Shown one piece after another: positions 33,290 through 45,534 of a stretch of DNA of 64,000 nt; the first letter of the stretch is position 1; the number at the start of each line of letters is the position of its first letter. Location: assembly GCF_027943255.1 (NCBI RefSeq), contig NC_072895.1:42134001-42198000 (forward strand), in the 5' to 3' direction. The notes under the pieces are model-generated. The model ran no database searches, was not told the DNA's origin, and saw nothing but the letters and a program-made list of their open reading frames with translations. This DNA is from Anastrepha obliqua. Its lineage: Eukaryota > Arthropoda > Insecta > Diptera > Tephritidae. The position numbers were made by a program, and so were the translations under genes.

Positions 33290-33985
33290 ATATTAACCTT
33301 ACTATTATTCGACCCCTTTCTCTAGAACGATTTCAAATCCTTTGTACGAGTATTCGATTAAAACTGAAACAATTGAAAAAATTAAACTTGATAAAATGTT
33401 TTTGATATTCTTATCCGCAGGGTGAAAAATTGTCTAAATGGTTTTGCCTGGCCTTAAAATTCCAGACAAGTAATTTTTTTCTTTCACAAGCACCCTGACG
33501 TCGATAAAAAATCAAAGAGATATCAAATTTTTCACAGCTTGCTCTCAAACAAGGCAATGCAATCTCTGAAACTGCTGACAAATGCCACACCAATTAATTT
33601 CAGAGCTAAGGCTGGTGATGTAGGTATCTCAATCTGTTATACTATTTCTGCGCCATTTCAAAGCTTAGCTATTTTATCGCTCCCTCGTCTAAGGTATACG
33701 CGCCTATAAGGTGTAAAAGTCTTTGTATATTCCTGAAAATCTTCTCATTCCCAGGGCCGCCTCATCCAAGCTTATACGCCATATAATGAGTAAGGCGGTA
33801 GAAAACGTTTTTCGTTCGCGGATAAAGGGCTTTTTCTTCACACTTCACACTTCACCTAGACTAATTTAACATTTATTTGGCAATTTCCAATCTAGACTGT
33901 TTCACCAGTTTATTCAATGTTCAATAGTTTGCCAGTCTATTCAATGCACCGAAAGGGCATACCCGAGAGACTCTGTAATTTTGCT
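33290..33985. other. Non-coding stretch, no gene recognised
   Basis: Nothing recognised; short frames only. Confidence 0.45.
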
Positions 33986-33989
33986 AAAA

Positions 33990-34770
33990 TTACAGTATTC
34001 CAACTTCAAATGTAAAGTAATGCATGAAGCAGACCCAATCAAAGTAGTTGCAGGCGTCCGACAAGAATGCATCCTTTCTTCTTTAAACTTTTTGATGGTA
34101 ATTGACGAAATTTCACACAATGCAATTGACAAAAATCCCCGAAGAGGTATTGTATGGAATCCCCCAACCGTTGAGCATCTAAGCGATTTGGATAATGTGG
34201 ACTTTCTTTTCGTTCTTTTCTCAAGTAAACAGTCTTATCTGCAGTCCAAACTGAAAGATTTGTGCGACTAATCTTTAAGGCACGGCCTCAAAATAAATAA
34301 TAAGAAAACGAAATCAATTAATATAAATACTACCCGGTCGAATACTATTACCATTGCTGGTCAACAGATTGAAGAAGTTGAAGAGTTTACGTATTTTGGT
34401 AGCCAAATTAGTGCAAGCGGTGGCGCTTTCGCTGATATAACAGCAAGATCAAAGAAAGCAAAAGCAGCCTTTGCTATGCCCAAAATAGTGTGGTACTCCA
34501 TTGACGTCGAAATCCGTAAGAGAAAGTGGGCATGGATTGGACACACCCTCAGAAAACCATCCCAAGAAATACCAGCGATGGCTTTGAAGTACAATCCACA
34601 GGGATGCAGACCCAGGGGTAAACCAAGAGGATCCTGACGACACAGCTCGCATGACGAAATAACTCGCAAGAATCTCACCTGGACTCAATTGAGGCAAAAC
34701 GAAAACGATAGAAATAAGTGGAAATCATTAACCTTGGCACTATGCGCCACACTGTTTATTTCGAAGCCAA
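33990..34770 (+). pseudogene. RTE-like reverse transcriptase C-terminal half, broken
   Basis: The plus strand encodes VVAGVRQECILSSLNFLMVIDEI (about 34041-34110), RT motif B with one replaced residue in RQGC. It continues with EHLSDLDNVDFLFVLF (about 34171-34220), where the YADD motif has decayed to DNVD, and LRHGLKINNKKTKS (about 34278-34318). Then come EEVEEFTYFGSQISASGG (about 34370-34425) and, after a deletion, IRKRKWAWIGHTLRKP (about 34513-34560) and NPQGCRPRGKPRGS (about 34590-34635). This is the usual order of RTE-like elements. The loss of the catalytic Asp pair and several stops show it is dead. Confidence 0.7.
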
Positions 34771-34774
34771 ATAT

Positions 34775-35183
34775 TTCAAACGGAGGCCAAAAATATATTG
34801 CTTTCTTGAAAGCACTTAAAGATGTTTGTCTTTTTTTTTGTATTTCTGTGAGAATCTTTGTAATTTAAAGAATATCTCCATGTATGTATTTTGACGCCCT
34901 TAAACCCAAAGTATCACCAGAGATACCTCCAGCTGATTTTTTATTTCCATGCCATCAATCAGTAAACTGAAAAAGATCGCCGCTTAACAGTTCACATAGA
35001 CTTTGTTTTGTACGTTCATTCATCGCTCATTTGTTATGTGTCAAAATCAAATCGTTTGCGGGTCAGTGGGAGTGAAGGGAGACAATTTTCTCCTTGTATT
35101 TTAGTAATAAGGCCTATCTACCTTTAAAAAGTAGCAACTATGTATACATGCAGGCTAAATACTTTAGTCTTCAGTCACAGGTA
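34775..35183. other. Non-coding stretch, no gene seen
   Basis: Nothing recognised. Confidence 0.5.
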
Positions 35184-35187
35184 TTAA

Positions 35188-35701
35188 GGGGTCCCGGTGG
35201 TCTAGAATATTCAAAAAATCGACTTTTTTTGATATTTCGAAAGTATAGGCTTTTAAGAATATATTTTTAATTTTTTGGAAGGATATTCCCAGTACGATTC
35301 TATAGCCGTTTTAGCAGGTAGAGTCAGATTCGTCACGCGGTAGTCGCATTTAAACGCATCTCAAAACTACTTTTTTCGGCCTGGCTTTGTCAAAAAAGAA
35401 ACTATTCGACCGAATCGTCTGAAATTGTAATATGTTATTCACAACATCAATGGCTACCGCCCGTACCTAGAATCATATTATGATTTCAATTATTTCGCTT
35501 TCTTTTATTAAAAACTGAAAATAATCCGATTTTTGGAATGTTAAATTCAAAACCGCGCCATTTTTACATTTTTTTTTTTTGATATTTCGATGAAGTTAAA
35601 TAAAAAGCCTAAAAAATTTAAATATCGCTTACATTTTTTTATTGTAAGAAAAAATTCCTGAAAATACCCTAAATTTTCGAGCTTTACACCACCGGGACCC
35701 T
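35188..35701. mobile_element. piggyBac-like MITE, 514 bp, TTAA target duplication
   Basis: TTAA occurs directly outside both ends (35184-35187, 35702-35705). The tips are inverted: GGGGTCCCGGTGGT on the left and AGGGTCCCGGTGGT read from the right, differing only at the first base. TTAA duplication and G-rich tips fit piggyBac-type elements. The interior is AT-rich and non-coding, with GATATTTCGA near both ends. Confidence 0.85.
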
Positions 35702-35709
35702 TTAACTAA

Positions 35710-38080
35710 TCGCATAAGAATAGCCATAAGACAAATGTTATTACCCAAAATCAGGCTTTTCCGAAGAGAGTAGCTAAACATTCAATAAACAGAAATTTAT
35801 ATAATTTTAAAATGAAATAGTTAGAAGGAAATAAGGTCAGGTTATTATAAATTAGGTATTAAGATATTATCATGAAAGTGAAGAGTGTTAAAGATAAGTT
35901 GTTCTTCATTTCATAACAAAGAAAAGCCACTCATTCTAATTAGATAGAAAAAAATATTGGATTTGAATTCAATAAAATCACAAAAATGTATAAATAAGGA
36001 AATGGCTGCGCTAATTTCTGCACACTTTTCACAAAACCCTAATTTTTTCAGCAAACGCGCGATATGTAGCGAAAACCCATTCAACTCTTTTTAACCGATA
36101 AAAATCTAGTCGCCACAAACTAATTAAAATTTAGCAAAACCTCTCTGGTTTCTAAGCTTGCCGCACTAATGCAGGTTTCCCCTGAAGTGTAACCTGAAGT
36201 ATCATAAAAGAAGTAATTCATATCCTTCATTGCCAAATCCTGTTACTGAAAGTGCAAATATAATGGCTAAACTATGCATACCTGTCAGACAGAAGACAGT
36301 TGTTCATTAAGCCGGAGCCTTCTTTATAATTAGCAAATATTAGCAAACCAACAAGAAGAAGTCACAAAATTAATTAGTTGAAGACGTCAGTCGTCAGTCG
36401 CCCCTTGTCGATGGTGACTAACTTGATAATGAATTTTTGTTGTCGATTACTTTTAAATTGACTTTGAAACATCTCATTCTTCCTATGTACGTTGGCATTA
36501 AAGAACTATTGGCGTCTCAGCATCATTAACTTGCAATTTTCTTTATATATATGTAGCGGGGCGTGCGTGGAAGTAATGTGTTCATTGTTGCTTGACAACA
36601 AAGAAGTAGATGCGAGTATACTCGTGCTCGTGCATACTGGCGTTAAATTGGTGGTTATACTCGAATTACTTCGGGGCATAATACCTTGTTTTTGGCATAA
36701 AATGTTTACTATGCAAAATAAAAATAAGAAACAAACATTTAGCTGCAAAATTTCCATTTTAATTAATTTTATTTGCATTTTTTGTAGTAAAGAAGTTTAT
36801 TAAAACAAAAAATGCTTATATTACTACAAATTTTTAGTTATCAAATATTCTTAATTAAAATGTTTTGCATATTTTCTTTTTATTTTTCTCGCACGCTATT
36901 TCAAACTATATTTGCCACTTTTGCCTCACCAATAGTTTCGTAGCATACATATGGACATATGCATGTGTAGTTATGTGCATATGCATATAAAATAATTTTT
37001 AGTTTTCCTTGTTCCCACGAACTCCAGTTGCCAGCTGCTTTCTTTTCTCATAATACCCAAAGCGCAACAGCATCTGTTTCCTTTTAAAGTGTTGACGCTG
37101 GTACTCGTACTTTCCACCTTTTCATATTGCAGGTAACGCCCTTCTAATTCCCAACAGCGCATGACACTCGCTACCCTCATTTTTTAAGCCCGTGAGTAAT
37201 TTTTTTTTTACCTTTTCTATTAAATTTAGTCGGTCTTCACGATTTGTGCAATTGCGCTTATCGATAGTAGACATGCACTGCGTGGGATTTATTGAGAAGT
37301 TTTAACAATTTATTTGTTTCTTATTTAATTTTCATAATTTTTTTAGGAAAATATAGTCCACTTTACTATAAAAGCCATATAAATTCAAGTTGCAAACTAA
37401 AAAAAAAATACGAAATTTCACACTTCTTAATCAGATTTATTGTAAATTTAGGTATGAAGTTTTATAGCACATTCAATTTTGGCATAACAAAGTGCAAATT
37501 TCAAGTAGCTGAAAAATTGCGTTGATTTTTGACAATTTTTTGTACTGACGGTGTTGTCTGCTTTCTTCCACATAAAAACAAATATAACTTTGAACTATCG
37601 CTTTGAACTGTATATAAAATATATGTAATGTAATCACTCAATATGCGCGTACTGTTCGCGTATTTTAGGAGTCGCTCAAGCTCCCGTTCAGGGATACATT
37701 TTAGTCTTTCAAAACTGAAAGCACCCAGGTAGTATAGCCTAGTTTTCTAGAGAGCTGGACAGCAGCATAGGGGATGCTCCAGATGCTAAATTTAGCTTGT
37801 AAGCATGCCCTGAAACTAAGCGGGGTTAGAACACCAACTGAAGTTCTACAATTCTTATACTATACTTCACAGGGTGATTTATATGAGTTAAATAAAGAGA
37901 AGATTAAAACACCTAAACAAAATAAAAAAAAGAACTTTCACGCCTATAGTTTCATAAATAACTGTATTTGTTTTTATTTCGTATAAAATTCTCTCAACTC
38001 ATTATTCTTCATTTATAAAAATTGAGAAAGACTTCAAATTAGTCACATACATTTGTATATTTTTCTACTACATTTTCAAA
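35710..38080. other. Non-coding stretch with one MITE remnant and ATGCATATG-type repeats
   Basis: Includes a minus-strand fragment of the Tc1-like AT-rich repeat at 37440-37565. The frames at 36492-36803 and 36506-36778 overlap on opposite strands and look like chance. Confidence 0.45.
37440..37565 (-). repeat. Tc1-like AT-rich MITE remnant
   Basis: On the minus strand it reads AATTTGCACTTTGTTATG, then AAATTGAATGTGCTATAAAA and CTTCATACC, collinear with the core of the copy at 59730-60206. Confidence 0.6.
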
Positions 38081-38084
38081 ATGT

Positions 38085-38400
38085 TGTGGAAATCACGAGC
38101 TTCAATTTTCGGTATCAAAAAGTCGTTTATCATGGCGCGAAAGCGCTCGCGATTCGCTTTTATATTGACGTCAGCCTCGTCTTCGAAGAAATATGGACCG
38201 ATGATTCCCAAAGTCCATAGGCCGCAATAAACGATTGTTTTCAATTGATGTAATGGTTGTTCTTGAATGACTTCGGGTTGTTCTTCAGCTCAAATACGGC
38301 AATTTTGTTTATTGATATAGCCATTAAGCCAAAAATGGGCCTCATAGCTGAAACTTTTCGCAGAACGTCGATTTTCGGAATACAATTGCACGATTTGTTG
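38085..38400 (-). pseudogene. Tc1/mariner-type transposase, catalytic-domain fragment
   Basis: Minus-strand frames read EAHFWLNGYINKQNCRI (about 38300-38350), then QPLHQLKTIVYCGLWTLGIIGPYFFEDEADVN (about 38165-38265), then RFRAMINDFLIPKI (about 38110-38150). In full-length insect relatives SDEAHFWLNGYVNKQ contains the first catalytic Asp, here altered, and the GLW..GIIGPYFF strand follows. One in-frame stop and lost ends mark it as a relic. It belongs to the same family as 17060-17345 (C-terminus) and 55040-55300. Confidence 0.7.
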
Positions 38401-38404
38401 AATT

Positions 38405-39200
38405 TTGAATTGAATCTTGCGATAATGTAATGTTAATGAATACTGAAAACAGTGATGTACTTAGTTTGAAAGTAGTCAAGCGTAATCTGGCAATAAAACC
38501 CTATTGGAAATATGATCTGATCACCTTTTGGTATGGGCTTATAAAAGGAAACAAAAAACACGTTCAATATTTCAAAACAATTTGTAATGAAAAACGAAAA
38601 AACAAAATAGGTTTTAACGAGAGCAAATATATCACAATGGAACAAATAAAGATAAGACTAAATGCCCAAACGAAGCTCCACCTGGTGTGCGCGCATGGTT
38701 CCAATAATGGTTCAACAAACTTGTAAATACACCTCAATATATAATTTTTAATAAAAATATAGAATATTTACATTATAAATGAGTTCCATGCCAGACTAAT
38801 TCCGTTTCTATTTTCTCCACCATTTTCATTTTCTGAGTTTTATCAGTTTTAGTTTTTCTAACCAGGAAACAGTTGATTTTAGTTTGACACCATAGTTTAA
38901 ATATATTACATGACCTCACTTTTTTGGTAGGTCTATACTGGTCTTACTATTTAAGATGTTAAAAAGAAGATCAATTAAAGAACCTTTCGTACTACTTTTT
39001 TGTACTATTTTTTATTCAAGTTAAATAAAAATATCTAAACTGCAGCAATTTCTTAGAATATGTTGATATATATTTTATTTATTATCGTGCTTTAAAAGTA
39101 AAATTTGCAATATAATTCGAGGGAGTAAGAATGGTTTTTATAAAGTCCTAACATCTTCCACTACATTGTAAAGAATTTCTTTAGCAAAATTAATTCCTTC
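38405..39200. other. Non-coding AT-rich stretch
   Basis: The plus-strand frame 38430-38726 has no recognised domain. Confidence 0.45.
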
Positions 39201-39204
39201 AGTC

Positions 39205-40830
39205 ATGAGCTCCATGAGCTCCATGAGCTAGTTCACACAGTCGAGAAATCACTTCACTACAAAGAATTTACCCTCGCTGTCGTTCTAGACATCGAGGGTG
39301 CTTTCAATAACATATATCCGGAAGCAATTACCACTTCGCTAACGGAAATGGGAGTAAGCAATGCAATAGTCTCGTTTATAGAACGAATGCTAACTGGGCG
39401 AACGATAAGCGCAAATTTGGATGACACATTTGTTAAAAAATTTCCTATCAGGGGTACACCCCAAGGTGGGGTAATTTCTCCACTTCTGTGGAACCTAACT
39501 GTCAATAATCTTCTACAAGAACTAAAAAAAAATTGGAGGTAAAATAATATCATATGCCGATGATATTATAATAGCAATCTGGGGGAAACACCTTCCAACA
39601 TTATGTGACCTCCAACAAAGATCTCTCAACAGACTATCACTTTGGTGTAAAAGTCGAGGACTAGAGGTAAATCCGGAAAAAACGGATCTGATACTTTTTA
39701 GTAGGAAACACAAAACACCTATTCTTCAACAAATATTCCTAGGAGGGAAACCACTTAGAGTAATAGAAAGGGCAAAATATCTAGGACTTATACTAGATAG
39801 GAAGCTAAATTGGGGGCTCACAGTCGCAGACAGAGCACGAAAAGCTATGACCCTCAAGGAAAGAGTGGGAACGGGACGACGTGAGACAGGGCGAGTCCAT
39901 CCATGTTTACACAGATGGCTCAAAGCTCGAGGGCAGGGTGGGCGGAGGTGTATATTCCGAACATCTGGGGATCTCCTTCAGTTTTCGGCTCCCCGACTAC
40001 TGTAGTGCCTTTCAGGCTGAACTGATGGCAATAATAAAAGCCGGGACACTGATACAGTGTGATGCGATATCCGGAAATGATATCTACATTTTCACTGATA
40101 GCCAAGCGGCGATAAAATCCCTCACAAAACAGTCGACAACCTCCAAGGTAGCCATGAAATGCCGCACATCTCTTAACGAGATGGCTGAGTCATTTCACCT
40201 AAAGGTAACATGGGTTCCTGGCCATCGCGACATTGAGGGTAACTGTAGAGCCGATGACCTAGCAAGACTCGGCACTAAATTGTCTGACGAGCACATAGAT
40301 AATGACATAGGGATACCCTTACAAACATGTAAGCTACACATCCTTGAAGAAATTGTAAAGAAAGCAAACGAAAGATGGCGAAATGAAGCAACCTTCAAAA
40401 TCACCCGTCAACTTTGGCCGACTCTAAATGCTAAACGCACAGAATCTCTGTTAAGCCAAAATAAACACAGTCTTAGTACATTGATCTCAGTCATAACGGG
40501 GCACTGCCTAATAGGCAGACACGCCCAAAGGATGGGTTGCAAACACATAACTTCTATAGAAGTTGTCTAGATGAGGACGAAGAAGAGACAATCTCGCACC
40601 TACTGTGCCACTGCCCTGCTCTATCCAGACGCAGGTTTACTATTCTGGGTAGATTTTTTAATGAGCTAGAAGACCTCAGTACTATAGAAATTGGAGATAT
40701 TTTAAAATTTTTGAAAAACACACACTAGTTTTAGGAGAGATAGGGACAAGCTCCCCACGCGGCATCACAATGGGCTATGAGCGTGAGTGTGTCCCATAGG
40801 ACAACCGCTTCAACCTAACCTAACCTAACA
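39205..40830 (+). mobile_element. 5'-truncated I-like LINE with RT, RNase H, Cys knuckle and TAACC tail
   Basis: The best preserved LINE in the window. It starts within the RT domain after a triplicated ATGAGCTCC stretch (39205-39232). It contains LAVVLDIEGAFNNI (motif A, catalytic Asp), GTPQGGVISPLLWN (motif B) and SYADDIIIAI (motif C, YADD intact, about 39552-39580), then KYLGLILDRKLNWG. An apparent deletion removes the usual RT-RNase H linker; RNase H and the terminal knuckle follow (see next entry). The 3' UTR contains GCATCACAATGGGCTATGAG and ends in ACCTAACCTAACCTAAC (40815-40828). One frameshift near 39540 and the truncation make it non-autonomous. Confidence 0.85.
39881..40725 (+). 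pseudogene. LINE RNase H domain and C-terminal Cys knuckle
   Basis: An open frame of about 230 codons encodes HVYTDGSKLEG (first catalytic Asp), FQAELMAI (Glu), FTDSQAAIKSL (Asp) and VTWVPGHRDIEGNCRADDLAR (fourth acidic site and the VPGH motif), so all RNase H catalytic positions are kept. After ITGHCLIGRHAQRMGC a frameshift near 40560 leads to RSCLDEDEEETISHLLCHCPAL (about 40550-40620), the Cys-rich end, and a stop at 40726. In intact elements this domain degrades the RNA strand during reverse transcription. The intact length without stops suggests a relatively young copy. Confidence 0.8.
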
Positions 40831-40839
40831 TTTTTTAAA

Positions 40840-43800
40840 TTAAAACTAGAAAGAGGTTGGCGATGTTCAAATAAAAAGTATTTAAAAAGAGACAAATAAG
40901 TCAAGTTCCAAAATAAGCTTGTCAAACTTGTCAAAATCACAACAAACACCACTTTGTTACATGGGGAAACCATTTTGAAGGTGGGGCCAAGATCAGATCG
41001 TTACCGGCTCTCAGCGAATTTTAAAGGATTAGCTGACGTCACTTGGGATGTGTTTACGAAAAAACTGTGCTTAAGTTGGTGTTATTCGAAAAAAATTAAC
41101 CAATGACATATCGTTCTCATCTGAACAATGACTGATTGGTACGACAAAAATTCAACGCTGTTTTCGCTTATGTTGCTTCGTTGCTATCTGAACAGCGACT
41201 GATTGGACGATCGTGCAGAATTCGGCTGCGAAGCTCTCAAGTGACGTGTCAGCCGAAGATCCCCTCAGAATTTTCTTTTTCCCCACAATTAAAAAGTAAA
41301 CTTTGTTAGTCTCTCATCCTTGACTTTGTCACTACTATGGTATACTATGGTATTCATTTTTACCGCTAAATACAGCTCGGCCTCTTTTAGTCAAGAAAAA
41401 TAAGACACTTATCAAATACCTACCAATTTTCGCTCTTTACTATACATTTTTTGAGTAAGGATATGATTTCTTTTCCGGTATAAGGTTTCCTAAAAAAAAT
41501 GACTTCTTTCGAATAGGATTGCCAGTACTTACAATCATTTAGCTTTCAAATTACACAATTAAATTTTAATTATCTTTTTGTAGTACTCTGCTACAAACAT
41601 ATTTTTTTATTAATTTAAAATTCAGAATGCTGATGTAAGAAGCGTTCGAGACATTTTTTCATCTAAATTATCTCACAAAGTAAATCTGTTTATCGCTCGT
41701 TGTCGTTGTTTTGAAACACTTTGTTGCGATAAAATTGTAGACGTGATCAGAAAATATTTATTTAATAACTGAAATTAACATAAATTGTATTTTTAGGCAC
41801 ACCTAAAATATTTCATAGTATTATGGACATAAATAAACATAAATTTGAATTAAAGCCAGTTTCTTATTTTAAGCGAATTTCGTAATTTACTTCTAATGCC
41901 ATAATCTCAATAGCAAGCAATTCAAAATCGAGAATTTGTTTTTTGGACTAATGAATATTAAAACGCGAAAATTAGCGGTTTAAGAAGTAAATCGAAAATT
42001 GTTTGTCATTATGAAAATGGTAGAACGACTATTTATAGCTATGAGCTTAGATTGAAAATTTAAAAATATATAAAATCGCCCTTTACGAAGCGAACTTATG
42101 ATGTTTTTTCCAGTTTTAGGCATTCTATAGTTATATAGAATAATAATAGATATACATACTACACAGGATTGCCAAAAACTTATGTTAACCACCTTCACAA
42201 ATCTCCAAAAAATAAAACCCTTTGCTTCGTTAAATATAAATAAATAAGTAAACTATCATTTATAGGGAAAACCTCGAAGAAATTTAAAACTGATTTAAAA
42301 ATTGAAAAAAAATATACATATGTATATATAAATATAAATATATATGTATATAATATAAATATATATATTTTTTTAATATTAATCTTTTTTTATATAATTT
42401 TATCTAAACATTTCATACCAAATTCAAGGAAAAGTGCAATTTTTCAACGAAAATATTAGTTTGGGGAAAAAGAATTCCATTAATCAAAATAATCATACCC
42501 TTTGCTTGGGTTTAAAAAAAAAAAAAATTGTATAGGGAAAGCCTCGAAAAAATCTAAAATGATTTTAAAACTTACAAAATATGTATCCCTTTTTTGTTAT
42601 TTTCTTATATATTTTTTTTGGGCATTTTTGAAGGGAAATTAAAAGAGAAAGTTAAATAATATTTTCTACAAGTATTTTATGCCAAATTTAAAGAAAAGTG
42701 TATACGCTCATCGGAAATATTAAATAAAAAAATAAATACTTATTTCCTTATTATTTTTTGTTTTTTTGGTTCATCCTCATTTACCATACACATTTGTATG
42801 CATGTGCGTAAGTATATTCTATTTATATGTAAATATATGTATATTTAATCTATGATCAGCTTTGTAGCTTTAAAGTACAATGACACACTCCACATTTGAA
42901 TGATTACATGCATACATTTGAAGTGGATGTCGTCACAAACTCATCCTCAACTCTCCGCTCGCCCACGGACTCATTTTTTTCTTCACTCATCTTGTCAATA
43001 ATTGCTTGTTACAACAGAAACATATTCATATTCTTAGTGCTTGTTATAAAAATAAAAAAATTTTAATTCATACAACGTACACATTTCCTCTCCCACCTCC
43101 CCTGAGAGAGTGTTCGTATGAAGCGACATACGAGAAGTAAATTGTATGGTAATTGTGAACTTGTCAATTGCCTTAATGATTGCCTCATTCAACACACAAC
43201 TTTGTTGTAATTGTTGTGAATATAATTGTTGTTCTTCTTGCCTGATTTTACAACAACATTACACTTTTCATTGTCACTGTAGTATGATAGTTAATAATTT
43301 CACATTTTGTAGTTGTCATCAGCACTTGAAATTTTATGCGCTGCTTCTCACTCACACAGAGTCCACGGCGTGCTTGTTGTTGCGGTTGGAAATTTTGGAT
43401 AAGTGTAATTCAAGTAGATATCGTTGACTGTCGATAGAGTTCTTGTCGAAATTTACAGTGCACATGAGTGCATACTTAGTAAATGTGGAGAGATGCTTCT
43501 GCCTCTCACTACTTGAACCGGTTAGTAACCTACGTAGGCATACGAACTGCTTGCAGTTTTGTCTCAAACACTTTGTATAAATTTTTAAATTGATAAGCGC
43601 TCAATTACAAATATGTAGTTCTCACCTATCGTTCACAACTACCCGCTTGAATAGTCTATCAAACAAAGTTTCCTCGCCTTCATTCATAAACTCCTCGTGC
43701 ATCATATCGCTGTTGTTAACTCTCACCTGGGTGTTTGCGCCGTCTTGTGTACCTTAATCAGTGCCGTGGCGTTTGTTTATATTCTAAAAGGCATGGCCTA

Positions 43801-44325
43801 TCTACCTGCTTTTGTTTGCTAATTTCTATGACGTATTATTTGTCATAATTTTATTGTATTCTAATGCTTTTGTTAATGCCAATTGACAGTTGCTTTTTAA
43901 TAAATTTCACTGGCATATATATACTTACATGTTACATATGAAGAAAAAATAGAATAAAAATTTGTGGTAATTCAACTGAAATCAATTATTTGTGATAAGC
44001 TTTGAGGCGCCGCCTTTTAATTTTTTCCTTTCGATGGAATTTCAATTGAATCACTTTGACAATGAATAATGTTTATGGCTAATGGAAATGGGACTTGCCC
44101 AAAGGCACTGAGCAAATATTTGTTAACCAAGATAAGGAAAACTTTTCAAGTTTGCAAAAATTAAATTTGCTAAAATTAACTATGTGCATATAAGGTAATG
44201 AGCTGTAAGTCAGGAAGAAGTTTATTTAACATTTTTCAAATTATTTATACATAATGGGTGCTTGCAAGGAGGAATAAATTTTTTTTAATGCATGATCTTG
44301 GAAGATTTATATTTCTTTCATCTTG
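40840..44325. other. Non-coding AT-rich stretch with repeat structure
   Basis: About 40965-41290 shows imperfect inverted-repeat character (GCTGACGTCACTTGGG near 41032 against CTCAAGTGACGTGTCAGCC near 41235) and a direct repeat (ATCTGAACAATGACTGATTGG/ATCTGAACAGCGACTGATTGG-like, near 41120 and 41190). A tandem duplication lies at 42215-42745. No host gene is seen; the frame at 43146-43427 is Cys-rich only by chance of TGT/TTGT repeats. Confidence 0.5.
42215..42745. repeat. Diverged tandem duplication, about 0.28-kb units, around an AT microsatellite
   Basis: Unit one (from about 42215) and unit two (from about 42497) share in order ACCCTTTGCTT, TATAGGGAAA(A/G)CCTCGAA, AAAACTxATTTxAAAA, ACCAAATTxAAGxAAAAGTG and GAAAATATTA. 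Unit one also contains an ATATAAATATATA run (about 42310-42370). Confidence 0.7.
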
Positions 44326-44329
44326 AAAT

Positions 44330-44560
44330 TAAGTTAGGTTAGGTAGTAAAAAGATCTCGCTTAGACCTCTAGGGTTCATTGTGTTGCCAGTACTATGAAT
44401 TTGGAGTCGAAGTTATTATTTTATGTAATTTTTAAAACACGTCTTCGCGAGTTTTAACAAGCCGTTCAGCCTTTTGTTAATCCTAGGCACATTTGCTGAG
44501 CCCTACAGAGAGCAGGGCAGTGACATCTTGAAGTTAGGGCAGTGACATCTTAAAGTAAAC
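44330..44560 (-). pseudogene. I-like LINE 3' end with TAACC tail
   Basis: On the minus strand a CHCPALCRA-type knuckle end (about 44500-44530) is followed by an eroded last helix. A 3' UTR with GCAACACAATGAACCC (about 44378) ends in ACCTAACCTAACCTAAC at 44333-44350. The segment GGGCAGTGACATCTT is directly repeated (44514, 44538). Only the final 60 or so codons are represented. Confidence 0.55.
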
Positions 44561-44569
44561 AACCAATGT

Positions 44570-45450
44570 TTGGAAAAGTTAACTTTGAAATTCTTATTCG
44601 GTGAATGCAACTTTGCTGTATTGTAGTGAAGAAATTCGAGTTAACATTTGTAATCACTATTGAACACTCCTGTGCAATGACACAACGCACCAGTCGAAGT
44701 ACCGAATACGTATCGCAACTGTAAGTGCTTCAATTCAAATTAAGCCAAATCAGTAGATTTTACCCCATTCACTGTAATCGGGAAACTCACAGAGCACAAT
44801 ATGGCGAATTTTAGATGAAGAATTCTCGTAATTCTCCGATTGGGCTTTGCAAAAATTAATTTATAAACCTATTAAAAATTCCTATATAAATTTCAGAAAA
44901 ATAAATGGCAAATAACCAAACCTACTTCCGGTGTTAGACTGTTTTCATATCTTATCACGAATAGGCAAGGCAACTGCCGTCGAATGCAGAATATGGACCA
45001 GATTCTTCATTTAAATTTATTTATTTCGAGAAGTCAAGAAAACATAATTTCAAACTGGCTACTTTTTCGCTGTGTCTGCAAAGATGAAATATAGAGCTCT
45101 TGATTCCATCATCGATTAATAAATTTTTCCCCCTTATCTACTAAGCCAACTAACAGTTTACTCTTAACTACAAATGTTTAATTGTTTACATTTAAATGCT
45201 GAAATTCACGTGGCATTGTTATTGTACCCAATCTCCCAAACTCCTTTCAGTTAACTCAGCTTGAAATTAAGTGTTATGTTAACAGTACTTCTTATTATCG
45301 CTCATATTAACTTTGATTTGTTTATTGGAATAATAATTATTCGAAACATCATCTTTTTTATGCTGTGATCATTAAGTAGTAACGAGTCGTTTTCTTCGCG
45401 ATACACCTTTTAGTATATAGACGCTGCAAAACATCTTTCCTCGCCTCGGT
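44570..45450. other. Non-coding stretch, no gene seen
   Basis: Nothing recognised. Confidence 0.5.
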
Positions 45451-45456
45451 AAGTAT

Positions 45457-45530
45457 AAAAAAAAAATAATTAAATAATTGGCGCGTAGATTTCTGTTAAG
45501 TGTTTGGCCGAGCTCCTCCTTCTATTTGTT
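45457..45530 (-). mobile_element. SINE 3' end fragment
   Basis: Reads on the minus strand as CGGCCAAACACTTAACAGAA, then GCGCCAATTATTTAATTATT and a T run, the tail of the SINE family. The rest of the element is not recognisable upstream. Confidence 0.65.
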
Positions 45531-45534
45531 CTTT

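Noticed and set aside
38430..38726. 98-codon plus-strand frame
   Set aside because: Lys/Asn-rich, without recognisable domain, and next to a transposase relic in a different frame.
43146..43427. Cys-rich 93-codon frame
   Set aside because: The cysteines come from TGT/TTGT-rich sequence; no signal peptide or spaced cysteine framework is convincing.
44334..44350. Telomere-like TAACC repeat
   Set aside because: Only three units, positioned as the tail of a LINE 3' end.
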